A stretch of DNA of 64,000 nt from NCBI GenBank assembly GCA_044226525.1, contig JBGAGV010000016.1:124001-188000 (forward strand), written 5' to 3'. Position numbers and translations under genes: made by a program. The DNA comes from VFJQ01 sp044226525 (GTDB lineage: Bacteria > Verrucomicrobiota > Verrucomicrobiia > Chthoniobacterales > Chthoniobacteraceae). This document shows, one piece after another, positions 7,076 through 15,800 of this stretch. Positions within the stretch are counted from its first letter, which is position 1. Every line of letters begins with the position of its first letter. The notes below the pieces were generated by a model, which saw only the letters and a list, made by a program, of their open reading frames with translations, had not been told where the DNA came from and searched no databases.

Positions 7076-7973
7076 GAGTCAGACAAGTCGGACCGGTCAG
7101 ACCGATCCAACCAAGGATTCTCTCGCCGAGGTCCAGCGCCTCATGTCGCAGGCGCTCTTTCGCCCGCTGCTGCGAAACGACGGCATGCAGCGAGAGAACA
7201 CCGCCACCGCCGGGCGCATCATCAAGCCCAACGATCGGCTCACCTCCTTCGACCGGCTCCAGATCTACAATCAGCAGTATTGGTGGCGCTTGCTCAGCAA
7301 CTTCGCCGACGACTATCCGGGCCTGCTCGCCGTGCTCGGCCAGCGCAAGTTCGACCGTCTCGCCGTCGCTTACCTCGAAGCGCATGGCTCGACCTCATGG
7401 ACGCTGCGCAATCTCGGCCAGTTTCTCGTCGCCTTCCTCGAAAAACACCCCGAACTCACCGCGCCATATTCCGCCCTCGCACTCGATATGGCTCGCGTCG
7501 AATGGGCCAAGACCGTCGCCTTCGACGACCCGGAACTGCCCGTCCTCGATCCGCAAAAAATCGTCCGGCGCGATCCGGCCACCCTTCGATTGAAAATGCA
7601 GCCCTACGTCTCGCTGCTGTCATTGCGTTACCCCATCGACCGCCTCCTCACCAGGCTGCGCGAAGCGAACCTCGAAACCGGCAGCGCGAGCAATGCCGTC
7701 GCCGCCACGAAGCAACGCCGCATTAAACTCATCCGTTCGCAAGCAGAGCGGAAGCCCATCTTCCTCGCCGTGCATCGCGTGGATTTCCTCATCTACTACA
7801 AACGGCTCGAACCCGAAGCCTTCAAGCTGCTCAAGGCTCTCCGCGATGGGACCACGCTAGCGGATGCCTGCGAGGCGGCCTTTACCCGATCGAAGATCAA
7901 AGGCGACGACGCAGCACAGAAGATCGGCGAATGGTTCAACACCTGGACCCAACTCGGCTGGCTGGCGCGATAG
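7050..7973 (+). CDS. bufC: DUF2063 (BufC-like) MNIO partner protein
   Basis: A 307-residue protein. The N-terminal half is a DUF2063 domain: LMSQALFRPLL, RLTSFDRLQIYNQQYWWRLLSNFADDYPGLLAVLG, FLEKHPELTAP, DMARVEWAKTVAFDDPEL. The C-terminal half holds a second domain with FLAVHRVDFLIYYKRLEPEAFKLLKALRDGTTL, resembling the end of BufC/MbnC-like partners. The start is taken at ATG 7050, inside the MNIO gene, which gives a short basic leader before the domain. DUF2063 proteins bind the precursor leader and help the MNIO act on it. Overlap with the MNIO gene implies translational coupling. Unlike some homologues it has no signal peptide and is cytoplasmic. Confidence 0.9.
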   Translation: MPKVAPPRKSQTSRTGQTDPTKDSLAEVQRLMSQALFRPLLRNDGMQRENTATAGRIIKPNDRLTSFDRLQIYNQQYWWRLLSNFADDYPGLLAVLGQRKFDRLAVAYLEAHGSTSWTLRNLGQFLVAFLEKHPELTAPYSALALDMARVEWAKTVAFDDPELPVLDPQKIVRRDPATLRLKMQPYVSLLSLRYPIDRLLTRLREANLETGSASNAVAATKQRRIKLIRSQAERKPIFLAVHRVDFLIYYKRLEPEAFKLLKALRDGTTLADACEAAFTRSKIKGDDAAQKIGEWFNTWTQLGWLAR

Positions 7974-7978
7974 GGGAA

Positions 7979-8114
7979 GTGCCAGGAACCAGGTTCCCTT
8001 AGCCCCAAAGAGCTCTTGGAGCAGGCGTAGGTTGAAGCAGCAATCTGGCCCGACGATGAAGCTGAGGAATGTGCGTCCTCACCGGAGAAGTTACTTGGCT
8101 CATGGCCCTGGCAC
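7979..8114. mobile_element. Possible MITE-like element, about 136 bp
   Basis: gtgccagg at 7979-7986 is repeated in inverse as cctggcac at 8107-8114. Just inside the left end is the palindrome ggaacc-a-ggttcc. No convincing gene lies between the ends, though the plus strand has a short readable frame (AIWPDDEAEECASSPEKLL) broken by stops. The right end lies 15 bases before the xylonate dehydratase start. A miniature element or a decayed gene would both fit; without other copies to compare this is tentative. Confidence 0.3.
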
Positions 8115-8129
8115 CTTTCTCTTTCACCA

Positions 8130-10043
8130 GTGCCCGACCCCGCTTCTTTCCTCTCCGCCGACGAATCCCTCTTCGCCATCCGCTCGCGTGCGCCCGGTCC
8201 CACCGGCTCGCTGCCGTTGACCGACGAACTGATTCGCTCTTCGCCGAGTGGCGATCTTTTCGGGCTCACGCAAAGCGTCGGCATGGGCTGGGAACCGAAA
8301 GACGTGCTCGGCCGTCAATTCCTCATCCTGAGCACCCAAGGTGGACTGCGCGCGCCAGATGGAACGCCGGTCGCCCTCGGTTATCACACGGGGCATTGGG
8401 AGATCGGTCTGCAGGTGGAGGCGGCCGCGCGCGAGTTACGCGGGGTGAAGGCAGTGCCATTCGCGGCGGCGGTGAGCGACCCATGCGACGGACGTTCCCA
8501 AGGCACCAGCGGCATGTTCGATTCCCTGCCCTATCGCAATGACGCCGCCACCGTCTTCCGCCGGCTCATTCGCTCGCTGCCCCGGCGGCGCGGCGTTATC
8601 GGCGTGGCCACGTGCGACAAAGGCCTTCCCGCGATGATGATGTCCCTCGCCAGCATGCGCGACCTGCCCTGCGTCATCGTGCCTGGCGGGGTCACGCTTC
8701 CACCAACTGATGGCGAAGACGCCGGTGCAGTGCAGACGATCGGTGCACGATATTCGCGCGGGCTGCTCACGCTCGAGCAGGCCTCGGAACTCGGCTGTCG
8801 CGCCTGCGGCTCCCCCGGCGGCGGCTGCCAATTCCTCGGCACGGCGGCCACTTCGCAAGTGGTCGCGGAAGCGCTCGGGCTCGCACTTCCGCACTCCGCG
8901 CTGGCTCCGAGTGGACAGGAGGTCTGGCTCGATCTCGCCCGCCAGGCCGCTCGTGCCGTGGCGCACCTGGATGACGCGAAACTCACCACGCGCGATGTTC
9001 TTACCGAAGCCAGCATTCGGAATGCAATGACCGTCCACGCTGCGTTTGGCGGCTCGACGAATCTGCTCCTTCACATCCCTGCCATCGCTCACGCTGCCGG
9101 CTTGCCGCGCCCAAAGGTGCAGGACTGGATCGACGTGAACCGCCGCACGCCGCGCCTCGTGGATGTGCTGCCAAACGGTCCCGTGGGCCATCCCACCGTG
9201 CGGGTGTTCCTCGCCGGCGGCGTCCCGGAAGTCATGCTCCATCTCCGAGCCCTCGGTCTGCTCGACACCAGCATTCGCACCAACACCGGGGCCACCCTCT
9301 GCGAAAATCTCGACGCATGGGAAAAGTCGGAACGCCGCATTCGCTTCCGTGCGCTACTCCGTGAACTGGACGGCATCGAGCCAGATGAGGTCATCATGCC
9401 GCCCGACCGCGCCAAAGAGCGCGGCCTCACCGGCACCCTCGTCTTCCCGCTCGGCAATCTTGCCCCCGAAGGTTCCGTCATCAAAGCGACCTCCATCGAC
9501 CCGAGCGTCGTCGATACCGACGGCGTCTATCGGCACGAAGGGCCGGCTCGCGTCTTCACCAGCGAAGCCGCCGCCATCGCCGCGCTCCGCGACGGGCGCA
9601 TCGCCAAGGGTGATGTCATGGTCCTCTGCGGCATCGGCCCGATGGGCACTGGGATGGAAGAAACCTATCAAATTACCTCCGCGCTCAAGACGTTTCCCTA
9701 CGGAAAATACGTCGCGCTCCTCACCGATGCCCGTTTCTCCGGCGTGAGCACCGGCGCCTGCATCGGCCATGTCGGCCCCGAAGCACTCGCCGGCGGCCCG
9801 ATCGGCCGGGTGCGCGATGGCGACCCGATTCGCATTGTCATCGACCGCCGTGCCATGACCGGCACCATCGATTGCCTGACCGATTTCACCTCGCGCCCCC
9901 CGCATCCCGATCTCGCCGCTCACCCTCAACTCCCGGCCGACACCCGCCTGTGGGCCGCGCTACAGAACATCTCCGGCGGCACCTGGGGCGGGTGCGTTTA
10001 CGATGCGGATACGATCATCGAGCGCTTGAAAACCGCTGGCTAA
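8130..10043 (+). CDS. yjhG: D-xylonate dehydratase, YjhG/YagF type
   Basis: A 637-residue IlvD/Edd-family dehydratase. It follows E. coli YjhG/YagF almost end to end rather than IlvD: PSGDLFGLTQSVGMGW, VSDPCDGRSQGTSGMFDSLPYRNDA, IGVATCDKGLPA, CGSPGGGCQFLGTAATSQVVAE, MTVHAAFGGSTNLLLHIPAIAH, DARFSGVSTGACIGHVGPEALAGGP. The cysteines in SDPCDG, VATCDKG and GGGCQF are the expected [2Fe-2S] or [4Fe-4S] cluster ligands. It removes water from D-xylonate or related sugar acids to give 2-keto-3-deoxy acids. The start is GTG 8130 (MPDPASFLSADE). It stands alone here, with no aldolase or xylose dehydrogenase beside it, and ends four bases inside the convergent DUF72 gene. Confidence 0.92.
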   Translation: MPDPASFLSADESLFAIRSRAPGPTGSLPLTDELIRSSPSGDLFGLTQSVGMGWEPKDVLGRQFLILSTQGGLRAPDGTPVALGYHTGHWEIGLQVEAAARELRGVKAVPFAAAVSDPCDGRSQGTSGMFDSLPYRNDAATVFRRLIRSLPRRRGVIGVATCDKGLPAMMMSLASMRDLPCVIVPGGVTLPPTDGEDAGAVQTIGARYSRGLLTLEQASELGCRACGSPGGGCQFLGTAATSQVVAEALGLALPHSALAPSGQEVWLDLARQAARAVAHLDDAKLTTRDVLTEASIRNAMTVHAAFGGSTNLLLHIPAIAHAAGLPRPKVQDWIDVNRRTPRLVDVLPNGPVGHPTVRVFLAGGVPEVMLHLRALGLLDTSIRTNTGATLCENLDAWEKSERRIRFRALLRELDGIEPDEVIMPPDRAKERGLTGTLVFPLGNLAPEGSVIKATSIDPSVVDTDGVYRHEGPARVFTSEAAAIAALRDGRIAKGDVMVLCGIGPMGTGMEETYQITSALKTFPYGKYVALLTDARFSGVSTGACIGHVGPEALAGGPIGRVRDGDPIRIVIDRRAMTGTIDCLTDFTSRPPHPDLAAHPQLPADTRLWAALQNISGGTWGGCVYDADTIIERLKTAG

Positions 10044-10051
10044 AGCAGCGG
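10033..10051. terminator. Candidate bidirectional terminator
   Basis: ccgctg, a 7-base loop, then cagcgg. The hairpin covers the overlapping stop codons of two convergent genes. It is only 6 bp, with no strong T-tract on either side. Confidence 0.35.
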
Positions 10052-10906
10052 CAACTGTCCGCTATCGCCCCCCCCAAGTTCATCCGCCGAAGGAAGACGG
10101 ACGCTCACGCCGAATTTTTCCGCGACACGCGCGGCGGTTTGTGGGGCAAAACCTTCGTAGTGGTTCGCAGCATAAATGAGCACCCGACGGACTTGTGGGA
10201 ACAAGGCGCGCACCTTTTCGGCCCAGTTATCCAAGGCGGTCTGACGCGGCCACATGAGGCGGCGATATTCGTGAATGCGGCTGCCATCGGGGTGATATTT
10301 GGCGTCCAGATCACCCAGCAGGCGCAGATAGAGGAAATCGGTCGTGTGTGGCCAGGTGCCAAACGCCGCTTCGTCGGCGTGCTCCAAGGTGGAAGTGTCG
10401 TTCCACGCCCAGCAGACGCGGTGTTCGGCGAGGAGGTGGCTGATGCGGGGGTGGTGCCAGTCCGGGTCGCGAAACTCGATCGCAAACGGAAAATCCGCGG
10501 GCAGGTGCCGGACGAAATCGCGCAGGGCATGTTCGTTGTGCCCAATAGTAAAATAAGGCGGAAGCTGCACGAGAACGCACGCGAGCTTCGGCCCCAGATG
10601 CCCGATGCTTTCGAGGAATGTTTTCAGTTCGGCTGCGCAATCGCGCAAGCCACGCTCATGAGTGATCTCGCGCGGCAGCTTGGCGCTGAAGACAAACTCC
10701 GGCGGCGTTTCCTCGGCCCAGCGCTCGACGACATGAGCCGCGGGCACATGATAAAAGGTGGAATCGATTTCGACGGACGAAAAATGACGCGCAAAAAACG
10801 GCAGCCTTTCCCCCGCCGGCAGATGCTCCGGATAAAATGCGCCCCGCCAGTCGTCGTAGCTCCAGGCGCAGGTGCCGAAGTGGAGGGATGGAGCCGCGGC
10901 GTTCAG
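10040..10906 (-). CDS. DUF72 (YecE-like) protein with CTG start
   Basis: A TIM-barrel DUF72 protein. The N-terminus LHFGTCAWSYDDWRGAFYPE is present in frame but upstream of any ATG, GTG or TTG; a stop codon (TAA) lies seven codons before the first plausible initiator. The best candidate is CTG at 10906. It overlaps the upstream gene's stop as CTGA and has GGGAG five bases before it. Further family segments are FVFSAKLPREITH, VLVQLPPYF, FAIEFRDPDWHHP, FLYLRLLGD and LIYAANHYEGFAPQTA. The GTG at 10747 would cut off the first beta-alpha unit and is unlikely to be the true start. With the CTG start the protein has 288 residues, within the family's normal range. The biochemical function of DUF72 is not well established. 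Confidence 0.85.
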   Translation of the reverse strand: MNAAAPSLHFGTCAWSYDDWRGAFYPEHLPAGERLPFFARHFSSVEIDSTFYHVPAAHVVERWAEETPPEFVFSAKLPREITHERGLRDCAAELKTFLESIGHLGPKLACVLVQLPPYFTIGHNEHALRDFVRHLPADFPFAIEFRDPDWHHPRISHLLAEHRVCWAWNDTSTLEHADEAAFGTWPHTTDFLYLRLLGDLDAKYHPDGSRIHEYRRLMWPRQTALDNWAEKVRALFPQVRRVLIYAANHYEGFAPQTAARVAEKFGVSVRLPSADELGGGDSGQLPLL

Positions 10907-11646
10907 AAAGTCTCCCGCTTGCCCTTAATCGCCGGAGCGACGGAAGGCTTGGAGGACAGGTCACCGGCCGCCGGACGAGCGAGGTTAAAAGTCGAAGCCA
11001 CTTCCTCGAAGACCGGGAAGGCCGTCTTCTCTCGCGAAGGCAGCGTCCACTGAAGAATTTGGTGAAACCCATCCGGCGTCTCGACCGAGGTGTGGAGGTA
11101 AACCACGCGCACACTATTGGCGGTGCCTTCCATCCGGACGCGGACGGCACGAAAGCCATTGATCGTCAGCGAAGTAGGTGCCGAAGCGGATGCATCGCCT
11201 AATTTCGAAAGCATTCGTTTGGTGGTGAGTTGCGAGAATGAATCGAGCGTGCCGCGGAAGTCGGACTTCGGATCCGTGAAAATCATCAGGTATTGCTCGG
11301 CGAATTTATTGCCGACCTTGAGCGAAGCGTCGGCGCCGAGTTCGGGCAGGTCGTTCCACGAACCAGGAATCTGAAGTCGCACCCAGCCATCGTTGGAAGT
11401 AACCGATTTGCTCATAGTCTGAGCTTTCCTCGCATCGGTGAAAGCTTTGAAACCCGCGACTCCGATGACTCCCACACCACCAAGACCCAGCAGCACGGAA
11501 ATCACGCCGGCGACGATCCATCCGGTGGTGCGTTTCACACACGCCATGATGATGGCAATGACGGCAAACAAGCCAAGACCGGCACAAAGAAGGCTGCCGA
11601 TGATCGAGCCGACCATGCGGCCCATTTCGTATGCACTGCTGTTCAT
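10903..11646 (-). CDS. Hypothetical membrane-anchored protein
   Basis: A 247-residue protein I do not recognise. The N-terminus has two hydrophobic helices (SIIGSLLCAGLGLFAVIAIIMA and WIVAGVISVLLGLGGVGVIGVAG). A soluble domain of about 170 residues follows, with a PsbP/DcrB-like look: DGWVRLQIPGSWNDLPEL, AEQYLMIFTDPKSDF, INGFRAVRVRMEGTA, VYLHTSVETPDGFHQILQWTLPS. Such domains are found in lipoprotein- and stress-related proteins, but the match is weak. The gene lies between a dienelactone hydrolase gene and the DUF72 gene; it overlaps the latter by four bases and starts nine bases after the former, so all three probably form one transcript. Confidence 0.75.
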   Translation of the reverse strand: MNSSAYEMGRMVGSIIGSLLCAGLGLFAVIAIIMACVKRTTGWIVAGVISVLLGLGGVGVIGVAGFKAFTDARKAQTMSKSVTSNDGWVRLQIPGSWNDLPELGADASLKVGNKFAEQYLMIFTDPKSDFRGTLDSFSQLTTKRMLSKLGDASASAPTSLTINGFRAVRVRMEGTANSVRVVYLHTSVETPDGFHQILQWTLPSREKTAFPVFEEVASTFNLARPAAGDLSSKPSVAPAIKGKRETF

Positions 11647-11655
11647 AGTCTGGTG

Positions 11656-12459
11656 TTATCTTTGACCGCAGCCGGCAGGACGGACGGACTGCTCTCCCTC
11701 CCCAAGTTTGCGTTTGAAAAGTTCGATGACGAGCCCGCAGCACTGCTGCGCCAATGCGGGATTGTAGCGCGGCCCTTCGTCACGCATGAAGGCGTGGGCG
11801 CCGTTAAACTCGAGCCACTGGTAATTGGTGCCGCTCGTCTCCAGTGCCTCGCGGATCTGGTTACGACCTTCGAACGGCACGTGCGGGTCCTGGCGGCCCC
11901 AGATCATGAGCAACTCGCCCTTGATCGCTCCACCTCTCGCGCGCTCGAGCGAGTCGTCTGCCATACCGGTCCCGAGACCACGCGGATGGCGGTCGAGCTT
12001 GTGAATGTCGGTGGCGTAAAAGCTCACGCCAGCCACCACGTCGGGCTCGAAGCAGCAGCGGAAATTGAGATGACCTCCGATACAAATACCGACGGAACCG
12101 AGCCGGCCGGTGCACTGCGGGTGCGATTTGAGGTAGTCGAGCACAGCACGGGCATCGGCATCGTATTGCACGAGAGGTTTGTTGATCTTGCACCAGTTCC
12201 CGCGATCAGCGCCCGCACTGTCGTAGGCCAGCGCAGCTCCGGCAGGTTCGAACTCGTGGAAGATTTCCGGCACCGCCACGACAAAGCCGTTTCCCGCCAG
12301 CAGCGCAGCGGTGCGACGAATCGGCCCGGTGACCTGGAAGATTTCCGAGAATAGGACGAGCCCGGGGTAACGACCTTCCGCAGCCGGTCGAAAGACGAAG
12401 GTGCGCATCGGCCCGCTGGGCGTGGGGAGGTCCGCAAACTCGTGGTCGATGATCGTCAT
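11656..12459 (-). CDS. Dienelactone hydrolase family protein
   Basis: A 267-residue alpha/beta hydrolase. The DLH catalytic set is readable: Glu in LFSEIFQVTGP, the Cys nucleophile in GSVGICIGGHLNF, Asp in IWGRQDPHVP and His in NGAHAFMRDEG. This is the classic Glu/Cys/Asp/His pattern of carboxymethylenebutenolidase rather than the Ser variant. There is no signal peptide. It is the first gene of a three-gene run, and no aromatic degradation genes are nearby, so the natural substrate is unknown; many family members act on other esters or lactones. Confidence 0.9.
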   Translation of the reverse strand: MTIIDHEFADLPTPSGPMRTFVFRPAAEGRYPGLVLFSEIFQVTGPIRRTAALLAGNGFVVAVPEIFHEFEPAGAALAYDSAGADRGNWCKINKPLVQYDADARAVLDYLKSHPQCTGRLGSVGICIGGHLNFRCCFEPDVVAGVSFYATDIHKLDRHPRGLGTGMADDSLERARGGAIKGELLMIWGRQDPHVPFEGRNQIREALETSGTNYQWLEFNGAHAFMRDEGPRYNPALAQQCCGLVIELFKRKLGEGEQSVRPAGCGQR

Positions 12460-12613
12460 GGCGCCGACAGCTAACGAAGAAACGCGCCGACCTCAAAACC
12501 AATGATCGGAAAGCCCCTGGTTTTCGCAAATCCACCAGAATACCCGCAACGAGGGTGCGCCTTTCGGCAATCGATGGTGAGACGCCGACGGCTTCTGGTG
12601 GGAAACAGTCTTC

Positions 12614-12871
12614 ATGAAGACGCCCATGATACATCGGTGGGCCGGGTTCAGGAGCGGAAAGCGCGTGCTTGTTCGGCCATGCCGCACCATCGAAAGACCG
12701 GAATCTCGCATTTCGCCCGCCGTGATCGTAGCCACCTGGATCGGTGGCGACGGCAACTGGAGCGACCCGAGCAAATGGAACATCGGCCTGGTGCCGAATA
12801 ACTTCTTACCCGCGACGTCCCAGCTGTTGTCCACCCCGGACTTCATTCACTTTTCTGATCAAGACCTATGA
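12614..12871 (+). pseudogene. Collapsed remnant of a LExRISPA giant-protein gene
   Basis: An 85-codon frame whose residues about 28-62 (IERPESRISPAV, VATWIGGDGNWSDPSKW, LVPNN) match residues 18-53 of the neighbouring 2225-residue protein. Its last residues (STPDFIHF) match that protein's extreme C-terminus (PTPDFIHFL). The 22-base segment encoding the shared end occurs at 12831-12852 and again at 19517-19538. The simplest reading is a paralogous gene that lost its whole interior, leaving head and tail joined. Its stop overlaps the start of the intact gene (ATGA). It might still be translated as a small protein, but nothing suggests a function. Confidence 0.7.
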
Positions 12872-15800
12872 AAACGCTAGCACGCGAAACCCGGCGGGAG
12901 GTGGCGATGAGTTTCATCGAACCCCTCGAGGTGCGCATCTCGCCGGCCCTCATCACGGCCACGTGGCTGGGCGGCGACGGCAATTGGAATGACCCGTCGC
13001 AATGGAGCACGGGGGTGGTGCCGAACAACGGCGGCGGAAATGATTTTCACGTCGTGCTCGACGTGCCGGGGACGGTGACCATCACGGTGCCAGGGTCAAT
13101 CAACATCCACAGCCTCAGCAACGCAGAACACCTGAACATCGTCGGTTCCTTTGGGTCCCCGACTTACTTTCACCTCACCGGCGGAGGCGTGCTGAATAAC
13201 ACGGGCACGATCCAGCTCTTCTCCGACGGAAACGATCCAAACCGCAGCCAGATCATCTTCGATAACACGACAAGCGTGACGGGCGCGGGCGATATTTTGC
13301 TCACAGACTATCCCATGCTGAGTGCTGCACCGAACGCGCACGTGACGCTCGGTGGTGGGCAGAAAATCCACGGCGCGGGCTACGTGAACATCCCCGTGCT
13401 CAACAACGCCGCGTTCATCGATGCGGACGTCGCGGGCTCCTTCCTCTCGGTTACCGCCACAGGAGTAAACACAAACACCCTTGTCGCCAGCGCGGGGCTG
13501 CTACGCCTCAATAACTCCCACTTCGACAACAGCCTCGGCACCCTGAGAGCAGAGGGCGGCACGGTCGAGGTGACGAACAGTTCCCTGCCGGGCGGGGAGT
13601 GGCTGGCGACGAACAATCCCGCAAGCCACCTTATGCTCATCGGCAATGTGGGTGCTGACGGCGCGAACTGGCAGGCAAGCGGCGCGGGCAACTTTCAGGT
13701 GAGCCGAACGACTTGCACGCTCAGCGGCGACGTGACGTTCGGCGGCGGAAACTTCTCACTGGTCGGCGACTTCTACGCGCCGATGTATTTCCACTACGCA
13801 GGCGGCAAGTTCACGAACAACGGCACGATCTCCATCACGTCCGACAACAACGATCCGAACCGGGCCCTGTTTGCAGTCGATGCTCATGCCACGATCGACG
13901 GCGTGGGTGACGTAAAGTTGATCAATACGCCGCTGGTCAGCACCGCGGCCGGCGCGACGCTCACGCTGGAGGCAGGACAGACACTGCACGGACAAGGTGT
14001 CATCATCGGCAGCTACGTGAACCACGGGACCATCGAAGCCGACGCCACCACGGGACCACTCCAGCTCAACGGAGCCATCATCAACAACCCGGACGGAATC
14101 ATTGGTGCACATGGCGGACAACTGGCAGTGAACAACGGCACGAGGATCTTGGATGGAACGCTGACGGTGACGGATAACCCAGCCAGCGTGATTGATTTCA
14201 CGGGCACGATCGGCGTCGAAGGAACAACTTGGGTCGGCGAGGGCGCGGGGCGCTTCCGCGTCAACTACGGCACCACCGCCACTCTCAACGGCAGAGTCCA
14301 TCTCGCAGCGGGGCGATTCGACATTCTCGGCCACTACGGTGCGCCCACGTATCTGCACCTCGGTGGCGGCACGTGGACGAACGACGGCCTCATCCACTTG
14401 CTCTCCGACAACAACGATCCCAATCGCAGCCAGATTCATCTCAACGAAAATATAACGTTGAACGGTGATGGGGTATTGCTGCTGGAGCACACGCCCATGA
14501 TTTCCGGCGAGGCGGGCAGGCAACTCACCGTCGGTGCCGATCAAGTCATTCATGGCAGCGGCGTCATCAATGTGCCCTTGCTCGCCAATGCGGGCACAAT
14601 CATGGCCGACGCGGCGGACGAGACGCTCACCATCAGCAGTGCGGGTGCGAATTCCGGGTTGATGAGCGCAACCGCAGGCACACTGCGCTTCGCGGGGGCG
14701 AACCTCACCAACACCGGCGCCACGGTTAGTGCGGATGGGGCGACAGTTTCTCTGGCGAATTGCACGATCACCGGCGGTGACGTCTTGGCGACCGACAACA
14801 CCGCCAGTCGGGTCTTCCTCGAGGGCACCGTGAATGCCGATGGAACGACATGGACGGCCAACGGCGCCGGCGAGTTCCAGGTCGCCTACACGACGGCGAC
14901 GCTGAACGGAAACGTGCATCTCGCCAGCGGGCGTCTCGGCCTGATCGGCGACTTCGGGAGACCAATATATTTCAATCTCGGCGGCGGCACCTTCACAAAC
15001 GACGGGCGCATTGAGTTGGTCTCCGACTACAACAGCCCCGACCGGGCACAGCTTCACCTGAATGCGGACGCACGCTTTGCCGGTGTCGGTGAGATCAAGC
15101 TCATCGGCGCGCCGCGCATTTCCGGTGAGCCGGGCACGAGGCTGACGCTCGATACAGGCCAAACCCTGCACGGCTGCGGCATCGTGAACGTTCCCAGACT
15201 CGACACTGCGGGCACGATCGTAAGTGACGTCACGAATCAGACCCTCGTCGTCACGAGCACAGGAGCCAATACCGGGTTGATGCACGCGAGTGCTGGAACC
15301 CTGCAAATCAACAGCTCCAACTTTACGAACGCGAACGCGACCGTGCGCGCGGATGGCGGCATCGTGGAACTCGCAAACAGCACGGTCACCGGTGGGGCCT
15401 TCATCGCGACCGCTGGCGCAGCCAGCCGGATGCGGTTCGTTGGCAACGTGAACGCCGGCGGCACCACGTGGACCGCGAGTAGCCCAGGGGAATTTCAGGT
15501 CGCCTACACCACGACAACCCTCTCCGGCGACGTCACCCTGAGCGGCGGAAAGTTCTCCCTGCTGGGCGCTTTCCACGCGCCGATGTATTTCCACTACGCG
15601 GGAGGCACGTTCACCAATAACGGCACGATCGAACTCCTCTCCGACAACAACGATCCAAATCGCGGCCAGTTCTACGTGGACGCCGATGCCACGCTCGCGG
15701 GGGCTGGCGATTTGAAGATGATCGGCACGCCGCTTCTCACCACCGCTCCCACGGCGGCCCTCACCATCGGCGTCGGCCAGAAGGTTCACGGCTACGGCAT

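Noticed and set aside
10040..10747. GTG 10747 as start of the DUF72 gene
   Set aside because: It would remove LHFGTCAWSYDDWRGAFYPE, the conserved start of the domain, which is present in frame upstream.
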